DNA of 64,000 bases from Anaerolineales bacterium UBA5797 (GTDB lineage Bacteria; Chloroflexota; Anaerolineae; Anaerolineales; Villigracilaceae), in assembly GCA_002418205.1 (NCBI GenBank), contig DIDP01000017.1, positions 4,413-68,412 on the forward strand. The letters run 5' to 3'. The notes below the pieces were generated by a model. That model searched no databases and was not told the DNA's origin. It saw only the letters and a list, made by a program, of their open reading frames with translations. The translations under genes were made by a program, and so were the position numbers. This document shows positions 41,619 through 49,473 of the stretch, in pieces. Positions within the stretch are counted from its first letter, which is position 1; every line of letters begins with the position of its first letter.

Positions 41619-42236
41619 CTACAAATAATACGTCATCCTCTGCAGATGCGTGGCGGGATCGATGTGTTGTACGCGCACATCCGCGGGCACGTTCAAATGG
41701 ATCGGCGCGTAGTTGAGGATCGCCTTCACGCCTGCCTTGACGAGTTGGTCGGCAACCTCCTGCGCCGCAGAGGCGGGGACCGTCAGCATTGCCACTTTGA
41801 TCCTGTTCTGCCTGACCTTTTCCACCAGCGCGGTGGTGCTGTAGATCTCGATGTTGTTCACGACCTGCCCCACCTTGCCCGGGTCGTTGTCGAACAGCAT
41901 CGTCACCTGGAAGCCGCGGTTGACAAATCCGTTATAGCGCGCCAGCGCGTGTCCCATGTCACCCATGCCCACGATGATCACGTCCCAGACGCGGTTCAGT
42001 TTCAGGATTTCCCGCAAACGCTCGATCAGGAACGGGATCGAATAGCCCGTCCCCTGTTTGCCGAATTCTCCGAATTGAGAAATATCCTTGCGGATCTGCG
42101 CGGCGGAAATGCCGATGATCTCTCCCAATTCCTGCGAAGAAGTGTTTTGGATGCCCTGATCTGCCAGGCGTTGCAACGCACGCAGGTAGATCGGCAGACG
42201 TCCAATGATGATGTCGGGGATTTTTTCAGCGTTCAT
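41619..42236 (-). CDS. rex: redox-sensing transcriptional repressor Rex
   Basis: The ATG at 42236 gives 205 residues, the normal Rex length; the longer frame is rejected. An N-terminal winged helix (residues about 1-80, ISAAQIRKDISQFGEFG KQGTGY with the usual recognition helix) is followed by a Rossmann domain (VIIVGMGDMGHALARY) that binds NADH/NAD+. Rex represses fermentation and respiration genes when NADH is low. A Rex operator (TTGTGA-N6-TCACAA) was not found within this window by eye. Confidence 0.93.
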   Translation of the reverse strand: MNAEKIPDIIIGRLPIYLRALQRLADQGIQNTSSQELGEIIGISAAQIRKDISQFGEFGKQGTGYSIPFLIERLREILKLNRVWDVIIVGMGDMGHALARYNGFVNRGFQVTMLFDNDPGKVGQVVNNIEIYSTTALVEKVRQNRIKVAMLTVPASAAQEVADQLVKAGVKAILNYAPIHLNVPADVRVQHIDPATHLQRMTYYL

Positions 42237-42395
42237 GCAGGAATACCCTCGCAAAGCGTGAAATTTTGCATTAACTCTACCATAAAAGGATGTTTTGTAC
42301 AAAGAGGCACAAATGTTGGATTGCCATCTTAAAGCAAAACGACGAATGAGATGGACATTCGCCGCTTTTGCGTATTGCTCAAAAACGCCCAAATT

Positions 42396-43256
42396 TTATG
42401 GTGTGCCTTGTTTGGCATACTGGCAGAAACTCGGCTGGTTATAAACGACCACGCAATCCACCCACGCCTCGCCGAAATGCACGAGCACATTGATCTGTCC
42501 CAGCCAGGGGTCATATCCTCCTACAATGATCTGTCGCGGCTGGTCAACCACATCCAGCACGGACCGCAGTGAAGACATCCGCATGGTACGGGCGAGCGCC
42601 TTGTCCACTTCCTGTCCCTGATGATCGACCGTGAATTGTATGGTCTGGTTCAATTGCTGGACGGCGGAACGAAGCGGCTCGTTGTTCAAGGTGTCCACGA
42701 TCGTCCCATTGATGAACATGATAACGGCGCACACCACCAATGGCATGAGCCTGCCAAAGATGGAGGTTGAAAAGGCAGCTGGCTCAGTCAATGGGATCTG
42801 GAGAATGCCTGCCAGTGTGATGAAGAGTGCCACCCAGGCGGCGGCGATCGCAAACCGTGAACTGAAGTTCTCGTAAAAAATGTAGTTCAACATGCTCCCG
42901 GTTTCGGGGTCGATCAGCGCCACAACCTTCGGAAAGATCTGAAATGGCAGGGCAAGGGTAAGCCATGAAAACAGGAGGGATACGCCCAGATAGATCGGCA
43001 AAGCCAGGATCGTCTTCTCTAGTCGGGCTACCAGCCAGCCAGCCGCGCCTCCCACGGTCATGCAGATGAGGGCTCCGATGATGAACTTTAGCCACGGATG
43101 GCTGCCGTGTGCCTGGCTGAGTTGATAACCGTCCAAGCCCCAGGTGGCGGCGGCAAAGGATAACCCGATCGCAATCCCATATGCCATGCCCATCCGCCAT
43201 TTCATGCGGATGACATCGGGGCGGTAACGCACATCTTCGTTCGAAAAACTTTTCAT
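42396..43256 (-). CDS. membrane protein, unknown
   Basis: The start at 43256 overlaps the stop of the SH3 gene by four bases (ATGA), giving 286 residues. It has about six hydrophobic segments between residues 20 and 185 and a soluble C-terminal domain (about 200-286: TIQFTVDHQGQEVDKA and VGGYDPWLGQINVLVHFGEAWVDCVV). No family was recognised. Translational coupling to the SH3 lipoprotein and glycosyltransferase genes suggests a common surface or envelope role. Confidence 0.6.
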   Translation of the reverse strand: MKSFSNEDVRYRPDVIRMKWRMGMAYGIAIGLSFAAATWGLDGYQLSQAHGSHPWLKFIIGALICMTVGGAAGWLVARLEKTILALPIYLGVSLLFSWLTLALPFQIFPKVVALIDPETGSMLNYIFYENFSSRFAIAAAWVALFITLAGILQIPLTEPAAFSTSIFGRLMPLVVCAVIMFINGTIVDTLNNEPLRSAVQQLNQTIQFTVDHQGQEVDKALARTMRMSSLRSVLDVVDQPRQIIVGGYDPWLGQINVLVHFGEAWVDCVVVYNQPSFCQYAKQGTP

Positions 43257-44335
43257 TGAATGGTTGAAACCTTCAGTGTGTAGGATGAATAACTCTGCAG
43301 ACCATCTGCAAGAGCGCTGACATGCACCAGCACAGCCTGGTCCGACTCGACCGGGACGACCAGTTGAGAACCGCAACGGATCTCACTGACCGTCGCAAGG
43401 GGCTGCCCGGATTGCATCAGTTCGACGAGCACGTCACTCCCCGAGCAGGAGACCTCCAGTAGGATCTTTTCGCTGTATGGCGTAACTGCGATCCAGTCTT
43501 CCGGGTCTCCAACAGGGGTCGAAACGTCTCCATTGTATATCAATGTGTTTGTACCCGCACGGTAAAATATTACTGTTTTTACAGGACTTTCAGCCGAGTC
43601 GTCATCCGGGGGGGCAGGTACGACCGTCGGGGTGGGGGGCAGCGGAGTATCCGCCGGTGTCCCCGTGCCGATGACCTCGCCCGCATCCGATACGATCGGC
43701 AGAACTTCCACGCCGGATGCCTTCACAAAACCCGCATTCACCCAACCTCTGCCATCCGGTCCGGCTGGGTATTCGATCTGCAACCACGAACCGGTGCTGT
43801 TCCTGCCCGTCAGCGTGACCACATCGTCTGCGTTGAGAATGCCGAGCGAATTGAAACTGGTCCCGGGTCCACTGCGGATGTTCAATTGCTGGATGACGAT
43901 CGCGCTCGCGCCGGACCCTGACTCCGACTCAGCGCCTCCAATCACCGGGACCTTGGGGCTGCCCGCCGTTGTGACATATTGCGCGGTCACCCAGCCTCTT
44001 CCGTCAACCCCTTCGGGATAGAGGATCTGCCACCAGTTTTCGCCGGGATCCCTGCCGACGATCTCGACTCGCGTGTTCGCAGGGATGATGCCCAGCACCT
44101 CGCTCGCGGTGGAGGGTTCGGCGCGCACGTTCAGTTGCGTGGAAGTGGTCCCTTCAACGGGAACAGCCGTCGGCTGGGGAGGAGGCGGGAGCGGCGTCTC
44201 CGAGGGGCGCGGTGTGAGGGTGGACGGAAGAGTCGCGGTCACAACGAACGGTGTCTCTGTCGCCGCGTTCGTCTCGCTGACCCGGACCCCGCAACTGGAA
44301 AGGATCAGCGTAATGACAAGAAATATGATTCGCAT
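43253..44335 (-). CDS. lipoprotein with two bacterial SH3 domains
   Basis: ATG 44335 gives 360 residues with a lipobox (LILSSC), a Thr/Pro linker, and two SH3_3 domains: TSTQLNVRAEPSTASEVLG (about 70-130) and VIQQLNIRSGPGTSFNSLG (about 150-215). Both end in a GRGWV motif. These bind cell-wall peptides or similar ligands. A Pro-rich linker and a C-terminal domain of about 120 residues follow, possibly PPC-like. The upstream glycosyltransferase gene ends one base before it (TAA C ATG). Confidence 0.8.
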   Translation of the reverse strand: MRIIFLVITLILSSCGVRVSETNAATETPFVVTATLPSTLTPRPSETPLPPPPQPTAVPVEGTTSTQLNVRAEPSTASEVLGIIPANTRVEIVGRDPGENWWQILYPEGVDGRGWVTAQYVTTAGSPKVPVIGGAESESGSGASAIVIQQLNIRSGPGTSFNSLGILNADDVVTLTGRNSTGSWLQIEYPAGPDGRGWVNAGFVKASGVEVLPIVSDAGEVIGTGTPADTPLPPTPTVVPAPPDDDSAESPVKTVIFYRAGTNTLIYNGDVSTPVGDPEDWIAVTPYSEKILLEVSCSGSDVLVELMQSGQPLATVSEIRCGSQLVVPVESDQAVLVHVSALADGLQSYSSYTLKVSTIQ

Positions 44336-44336
44336 G

Positions 44337-45845
44337 TTATTGCGCTGGGATCGAATAAATTTGAAGCGGTCCATATTCGAAGACGATGCTGGCGGATTCC
44401 AAGTCCAGCGAAGATGTGAGATTGTAGAAATCCAGAACCGCCTGCAACGTGGCGCGCCTTTCGGTACTGCGGACAAGGACGAGGGCGTTTTGGATTTTGA
44501 CGGGATGATCCCGTTGAAAAAAGACATCATACGGCACGCCATTTATTTTAAGGTAATAGGCGGTCTGTAGGTCTGTCGGGGCGGTTGCAATGATCGTGTC
44601 GTTCGGAGTGATGTGTTGAGTCAGATAGTCTGCCGCAAGTTGTTCGGGTGCAATGGTGCGGTCGGCGAGGGCTTTCGGGCTGAGCGTTTTCACGATCACA
44701 TTTGTGGAAACGATAAGAACCAGGAAAAGAATGATCGATGCGACGATCGTTTCTGTTCGTTGAGGTGCGGAAAACTTTCCGAAGACCAGGTTTGCCAGCC
44801 AGGTTATTCCCGCCGCGGCAAAGAACAGAAAGAAAAGTTCGAGATAACCCCATACCCTTGGTAATGGCGCCACTCTCTGCAATGGCAACACAATGACGAT
44901 CGCCACGAGCAGGATGATCTGCATCGGCAACCTCTGGTTGGAGACCCTACGGTAAAAGAGCACCGCAAGCAGAAACCCCGCGACGAACAATTGCTGGATG
45001 AACGGGCTGAGATGTGCCATCCACCCGCTCCATGTTTTGGTGATGCGCGGGGAGATGCTTTGCACGAACTCATGCCACGTCAGCGATTTGACGATATTGT
45101 TGCCGACCAGGGACTCGAAGCCGGTGCCGAAAAGGATCACGGGCGAATACAGGATCAAGGTCAAAATGGCGGAGACAGCACAGGCGAGGAGAAAGACCCG
45201 CAGTTTATCCCATTTGGTATTCCAGGGCTGTTCTTCGGTCAGATACGTTGCCGCCACCCATAGCGAAATTCCCGCCATTGGATACAGAAAGATCGGGATG
45301 GTGTAAAAGCCCAACGCACCGGTGATGGCATAGGCGATCAAAGCGGGCCGGCTTTGTTGCCTGACGAGGATCCCCGCGAAGTTAGCCAGCAATAATGAAA
45401 ACAACAGGATCATGGGATATCCGCGGCCGTTGGCGGATTCGTTGATCAGGCTGGTGGAAGTCGCCAGTACGGCAGAGACAGCCAGGGATTGGCTCGCGGA
45501 GAAGAACCTGCGGGCGGTGACGTAAGCCGCCGGCACGCTGAAGACGCTTGCGAGAAATGCCGGCACGCGGACGATCCAGATGTGGTCTCCGAGAATCCGA
45601 TATGCAACTCCGATCAGGAGGGAATTGAGGATGTGATTGTTGGGCGCGTGATAGTCTGCAAGGATGAACTTGAACGGCCTGGAGGAAAAATTGATGAACG
45701 TATAGGCTTCATCGTAGCCAATAGGATTGTTGATGACCAGCAATCTCAGGACGACTGCCGCGAGTGTAACGATCCCAAGAAAATAGTAAATGTATCGCGG
45801 GTCCTCTGCCGGTATGAACAGGTGATTGAAGGTGGCACGAAACAT
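44337..45845 (-). CDS. membrane glycosyltransferase-like protein (ArnT/PMT-type, GT-C)
   Basis: ATG 45845 is chosen; a longer frame would run into the tRNA-Arg gene. The 502-residue protein has about 10-12 transmembrane helices, and the first extracytoplasmic loop contains NNPIGYDEAYTFINF, where Asp-Glu matches the acidic catalytic motif of GT-C glycosyltransferases such as ArnT/PMT (GT39/GT83 type). It would use a lipid-linked sugar to modify cell-surface molecules. No clear ribosome site precedes the ATG. The neighbours (SH3 lipoprotein, membrane protein) fit an envelope role. Confidence 0.75.
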   Translation of the reverse strand: MFRATFNHLFIPAEDPRYIYYFLGIVTLAAVVLRLLVINNPIGYDEAYTFINFSSRPFKFILADYHAPNNHILNSLLIGVAYRILGDHIWIVRVPAFLASVFSVPAAYVTARRFFSASQSLAVSAVLATSTSLINESANGRGYPMILLFSLLLANFAGILVRQQSRPALIAYAITGALGFYTIPIFLYPMAGISLWVAATYLTEEQPWNTKWDKLRVFLLACAVSAILTLILYSPVILFGTGFESLVGNNIVKSLTWHEFVQSISPRITKTWSGWMAHLSPFIQQLFVAGFLLAVLFYRRVSNQRLPMQIILLVAIVIVLPLQRVAPLPRVWGYLELFFLFFAAAGITWLANLVFGKFSAPQRTETIVASIILFLVLIVSTNVIVKTLSPKALADRTIAPEQLAADYLTQHITPNDTIIATAPTDLQTAYYLKINGVPYDVFFQRDHPVKIQNALVLVRSTERRATLQAVLDFYNLTSSLDLESASIVFEYGPLQIYSIPAQ

Positions 45846-45921
45846 CCGGAGATTGTCTCGTGCGTCCAATGGTTTTCGGTTCAAATCGGATTGCCTTTGG
45901 GGAAACGATATGAGTGCAAAC

Positions 45922-45996
45922 TGGCGCCCCCGCACAGACTCGAACTGTGCTCTTCGGCTCCGGAGGCCGACGCTCTGTCCACTGAGCTACGGGGGC
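45922..45996 (-). tRNA. tRNA-Arg (CCG)
   Basis: Read on the minus strand, acceptor GCCCCCG pairs with CGGGGGC, the anticodon stem TCGGC/GCCGA encloses CTCCGGA (anticodon CCG), the T arm has GTTCGAGTC, and CCA is encoded at the 3' end (TGG at 45922-45924). Confidence 0.93.
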
Positions 45997-46050
45997 GGGC
46001 GACGGAATTTTATCACAGATGGATTTCTTGTCGCACGGGGATGGGATTTT

Positions 46051-46093
46051 GTCATTGCGAGGAACAGTACACGGCACTGCTCCTCGCAATGAC
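46051..46093. repeat. palindromic repeat (GTCATTGCGAGGA type)
   Basis: GTCATTGCGAGGAACAGT (46051-46068) pairs with ACTGCTCCTCGCAATGAC (46076-46093) with one mismatch. It lies between tRNA-Arg and the end of the PrsW-like gene and may also act as a terminator. It shares its outer sequence with the element at 50830-50911. Confidence 0.7.
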
Positions 46094-46100
46094 GGTATAT

Positions 46101-47087
46101 CTACGCCTTCGCCATCGGCGCGAGTAGTGTCATCTCTGCCCGAAGTCTCTCGATGATCTTCGTGTTCCCGCGCTCTTCACCCATCCTGGCAAGTTGTTCC
46201 TTCTTGTGGGCGAGTTCTCCCAAAACCTGATAAAAGCGGGTCGTGGACCGGAAACTCCCGGATGTCAGTGCCGCGAGATGCACATTCGTCTGGAAGAACG
46301 AAACGGCTGTATTGTACTGCTGTTGCGAGATCGATCCGTTCCTGACCTCCTCGACCAGATTCCGCTTGAGGATGTTCCTTTCATTGACGATCATCCAGAT
46401 GATGAATCCCAACATGACTGCGTAGCCGAAGTAATCGGCGATCAAGCCCAGGATGAACCCGCCTCCGCCTCCGATCAGACTGCTGAAGGTGTTATGGAAC
46501 GAATGCGTGAGGACGGCGATCGTGTATCCCGCAGGGACGGCGATGATCTTCACGAGGAGGTTGCGGCTCATGCGCGCGACCGCCAGCCCGATGCCGGTAA
46601 ACGCCGTGAAGAATGGGTGCATCCAGCCGACGAGAACGACGCGGATGAATACCAGCGTCCAGAAGCCCTCCCAGCCCGCCTCCTGGAATCCGTTCCTGTA
46701 GATGTAAAGGACGTTTTCGATCGCTGCAAAGCCCATGGCTGTGATGGCGCCGTAGACAATGCCGTCGAGGACGGAATCGAATTCATTCTGGAACAGGAAG
46801 AAGACCACCAGCACCGCAAGTCCCTTCAACGCCTCCTCGATGATCGGCGCCGCGATGGACGTGGTGCTGAAATCCGCTGCGTTCACCGAACCGGTCAGCG
46901 AATAGACGCCGATGCCCACAGCAGTGTTCAGGATGTACGCGCCTCCGCCTGCGATCACCACACCCCAAATGAACGCCGCGCCCAGCAAAAGTTTTGGTTC
47001 CTTTTCATAGCGGTCCAGCCAGTTGACGAACGCCGCGAACAGGAACATCGGCACAAAGCCAAAGAAGAACGCTCCGATTAAAGCCAT
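46101..47087 (-). CDS. PrsW-family intramembrane metalloprotease
   Basis: This 328-residue protein has about eight helices and the PrsW motifs IIEEALKG (two Glu in EExxK form), AAIENVLYIY and, later, VLTHSFHN (His ligands). PrsW-type proteases cleave membrane-bound anti-sigma factors or similar proteins. GGAGGAG precedes the ATG. The C-terminal cytoplasmic part (about 230-328) is helical, with basic residues. No sigma factor gene is nearby, so the substrate is unknown. Confidence 0.85.
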   Translation of the reverse strand: MALIGAFFFGFVPMFLFAAFVNWLDRYEKEPKLLLGAAFIWGVVIAGGGAYILNTAVGIGVYSLTGSVNAADFSTTSIAAPIIEEALKGLAVLVVFFLFQNEFDSVLDGIVYGAITAMGFAAIENVLYIYRNGFQEAGWEGFWTLVFIRVVLVGWMHPFFTAFTGIGLAVARMSRNLLVKIIAVPAGYTIAVLTHSFHNTFSSLIGGGGGFILGLIADYFGYAVMLGFIIWMIVNERNILKRNLVEEVRNGSISQQQYNTAVSFFQTNVHLAALTSGSFRSTTRFYQVLGELAHKKEQLARMGEERGNTKIIERLRAEMTLLAPMAKA

Positions 47088-47193
47088 GACTCCTCCAAAA
47101 CGATTTGATCGATGAAACCGGTCATTGCCGAATTGTACTGGTTATTTTTCAAAATGCAAGAACCTCGTTGGTTGCATCGCGTTGAGTCATTGT

Positions 47194-47222
47194 TTGCATG
47201 CAGAGGGTTTATGTTTTATACT
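47194..47222 (+). promoter_or_regulatory. sigma70-like promoter of the MscS-type channel gene
   Basis: TTGCAT (47194-47199) and TATACT (47217-47222) are 17 bases apart, 34 bases before the ATG of the channel gene. TCAGGAGG provides the ribosome site. Confidence 0.5.
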
Positions 47223-47256
47223 GTTTTTTTCGAATTTTCACTTTCAGGAGGTGTGA

Positions 47257-48318
47257 ATGAGCTTTTTGGATCGGATGATTTTTGGGAATAACCTTCGGGA
47301 CTGGCTTGTTGCCCTGATCATTACGGTTGTCATCACCGTCGTCGCATGGATCATCCAACGGATCTTCATTGCCCGCTTTATCAAACTGACCGACAGGACC
47401 AAAACCAGCTGGGATAATGTCCTTGCCAAAGTGTTTTCGCAGACGAAATTGTACCTGATGGTGGTCCTGGCTTTTTATTTTGGCTCCCTTGCTCTAACCT
47501 TTCCCGAAACGACCGACTATTGGCTGGGGCGGATCGCATTTTTCGCGGTCCTGATCCAGATTGCGATCTGGGGAAACGAACTCGTCACCGGTTTGATCCA
47601 ACGTTATCAGGAGGAACACCTGGATGATGAGGCTGGGAATGTGACGACCCTGCGCGCCGCCTCCTTTCTCATCAAGCTGGCTCTATTCTCCATCATCCTT
47701 TTGCTGGCGCTCGATAACGCCGGGATCAAGGTCGATACCCTGATCGCCAGTCTCGGCATTGGCAGTATCGCGGTGGCGCTGGCGGTGCAAAACATTCTGG
47801 CAGATCTGTTCGCGTCCCTCTCCATTGCGCTGGACCAACCCTTTGTGATCGGCGATTTCATCATTGTGGACGATTACCTCGGCACGGTGGAAAACATTGG
47901 TCTAAAGACCACCCGCGTCCGCAGCCTGTCGGGTGAGCAGTTGATCTTTGCGAACAACGATCTTCTCAACAGCCGCATCCGCAATTACAAACGCATGGGC
48001 GAGCGGCGGGTACTCTTTTCCATCGGGGTCACCTATCAGACATCCCACCAATTGCTTGAAAAAATCCCCGGCATGATCCGTGAAACCATCGAGGCACAGG
48101 CATCCACGCGTTTTGACCGTGCCCACTTTCAATCCTTCGGTGATTCTGCAATGATCTTCGAGGTTGTATATTACGTCCTTACGGCTGACTACAACATTTA
48201 CATGGACATCCAGCAGAACATCAACCTTGCGCTTGTGAGAGAGTTCGAAGCGAACGGCATCGAGTTTGCATACCCCACTCAAACCCTGTATATCAAAAAT
48301 GAAGCGGCTGTGGATTAA
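47257..48318 (+). CDS. MscS-family mechanosensitive channel
   Basis: This 353-residue protein has about four or five N-terminal helices, the last (pore) helix in the Gly/Ala-rich IASLGIGSIAVALAVQNILAD, followed by the beta domain DQPFVIGDFIIVDDYLGTVENIGLKTTRVR, which is diagnostic of MscS channels. It opens on membrane tension and releases solutes during hypo-osmotic shock. Its end overlaps the stop of the convergent DUF2344 gene by four bases. Confidence 0.92.
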   Translation: MSFLDRMIFGNNLRDWLVALIITVVITVVAWIIQRIFIARFIKLTDRTKTSWDNVLAKVFSQTKLYLMVVLAFYFGSLALTFPETTDYWLGRIAFFAVLIQIAIWGNELVTGLIQRYQEEHLDDEAGNVTTLRAASFLIKLALFSIILLLALDNAGIKVDTLIASLGIGSIAVALAVQNILADLFASLSIALDQPFVIGDFIIVDDYLGTVENIGLKTTRVRSLSGEQLIFANNDLLNSRIRNYKRMGERRVLFSIGVTYQTSHQLLEKIPGMIRETIEAQASTRFDRAHFQSFGDSAMIFEVVYYVLTADYNIYMDIQQNINLALVREFEANGIEFAYPTQTLYIKNEAAVD

Positions 48319-48932
48319 CTTGTAAAGTTCAGGGCGGTGCGTTCCACGCGCGCGTCCTCAACCGGGATTCCCAAAACATCCAGCACTTCGTCCGGACGCC
48401 CCGTTGCGCCCTCGCGGGCAGATAGCCTCATGCTGATCTTATTCTCCGATTGCATTTCCAGCCCCTCGATAAGCGGACGCAAGTCATATTCCTTGTTGCG
48501 GCGGATTCGGAGGAGGGATTCGGATTCCATAACGGAATCGATCCTCCGCTTCAGTTTGGACCCGTCCACTGCCTCCGTTAAAATGACCTCATACTCCGCT
48601 GAGACCACCTGTGTCTGTAGGGCGGGCGCGCGTTCATCCACCTCTTCGATCAACTGCACCCGTAACCCTGATGGCATCGTGGCGTTCAACTTTTCCTTCA
48701 AACCTTCCAATGGGATGTCGCGTTCGAGTTTCATGTCCAGCACTTCGCAACGCGACGAGAACCCGAGCGGAAGCGCGGCCGCCATATTCATCTTGGGCTG
48801 CGGATGAAAGCCCTGCGAATACGCCAATGGGAGTTCGGCTCGGCGCGCGGCGCGTTCCCACAGCTTGTGCAGGTCGAGATGCCCTGTGTAGCGCAAAGCG
48901 TCCTGTTTTGAAAACGTGATCCGGATGCGCAT
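48315..48932 (-). CDS. radical-SAM-associated protein (DUF2344, TIGR03936-like)
   Basis: This 205-residue protein begins MRIRITFSKQDALRYTGHLD, the DUF2344 signature, with SQGFHPQPKMNMAAALPLG. It usually accompanies the TIGR03960 B12-type radical SAM protein, sometimes fused to it, and the radical SAM gene is two genes upstream here. The joint function is thought to be RNA- or protein-modifying but is not settled. Its ATG directly follows the stop of the DinB-like gene, so translation is coupled. Confidence 0.85.
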   Translation of the reverse strand: MRIRITFSKQDALRYTGHLDLHKLWERAARRAELPLAYSQGFHPQPKMNMAAALPLGFSSRCEVLDMKLERDIPLEGLKEKLNATMPSGLRVQLIEEVDERAPALQTQVVSAEYEVILTEAVDGSKLKRRIDSVMESESLLRIRRNKEYDLRPLIEGLEMQSENKISMRLSAREGATGRPDEVLDVLGIPVEDARVERTALNFTS

Positions 48933-49466
48933 TTAGTTGATCTGTATGCCGTTGACCCGCAGCCAGCGCCTGATCTCGTGCGCATGTTCGCGGTAATGCT
49001 CACAGGTGTGTTTGGTGACGCGGTTGTAAAGATTGTGCCGGGTGATCATTTCCTCCGGCATGGCTTCAAGCGCGGAGATGATCGAAGCGAACGCCTGGAT
49101 CTCCTGCATCACCAGATCTTCAAGCGAGACGTTCGCATGCTTTTCCATGACCCATTCGCCGGGCGAGTCATCGTCCAGCAATGGGGAGCCGAAATCGGGA
49201 TAACCAAATTCGTCCAGGAACGCATCGAGGGCGGTCTGGGTCTTGCACGGCGAATAGGACTGTCCATGCAGGATCTCGTTCATGCGGTCGGCAATGTATT
49301 GCTCGTATGCCCAGATATGCGCGATGATATCCTTGATGGAGTGTCTCCCGGCAACGCCTTTCAACGTCATACGGCGCGTGTAGCCGACGCGGTTGAGCAA
49401 CAACTCGAACCTGTCGCGTTCGTTCATGAGACGCGCAAGAAAGATCTCTTTATTGGATTTGACCAT
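48933..49466 (-). CDS. DinB/DfsB-like four-helix bundle protein
   Basis: This 177-residue protein matches DinB-superfamily (ClbS/DfsB-type) proteins by its helical pattern and the His residues AHIWAYEQYIADRMNE near residue 50 and YREHAHEIRRWL near the C-terminus, which can form a metal site. Substrates are varied and unknown here. It is inserted between the radical SAM gene and its DUF2344 partner, an unusual neighbour. Confidence 0.75.
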   Translation of the reverse strand: MVKSNKEIFLARLMNERDRFELLLNRVGYTRRMTLKGVAGRHSIKDIIAHIWAYEQYIADRMNEILHGQSYSPCKTQTALDAFLDEFGYPDFGSPLLDDDSPGEWVMEKHANVSLEDLVMQEIQAFASIISALEAMPEEMITRHNLYNRVTKHTCEHYREHAHEIRRWLRVNGIQIN

Positions 49467-49473
49467 CGCTTCT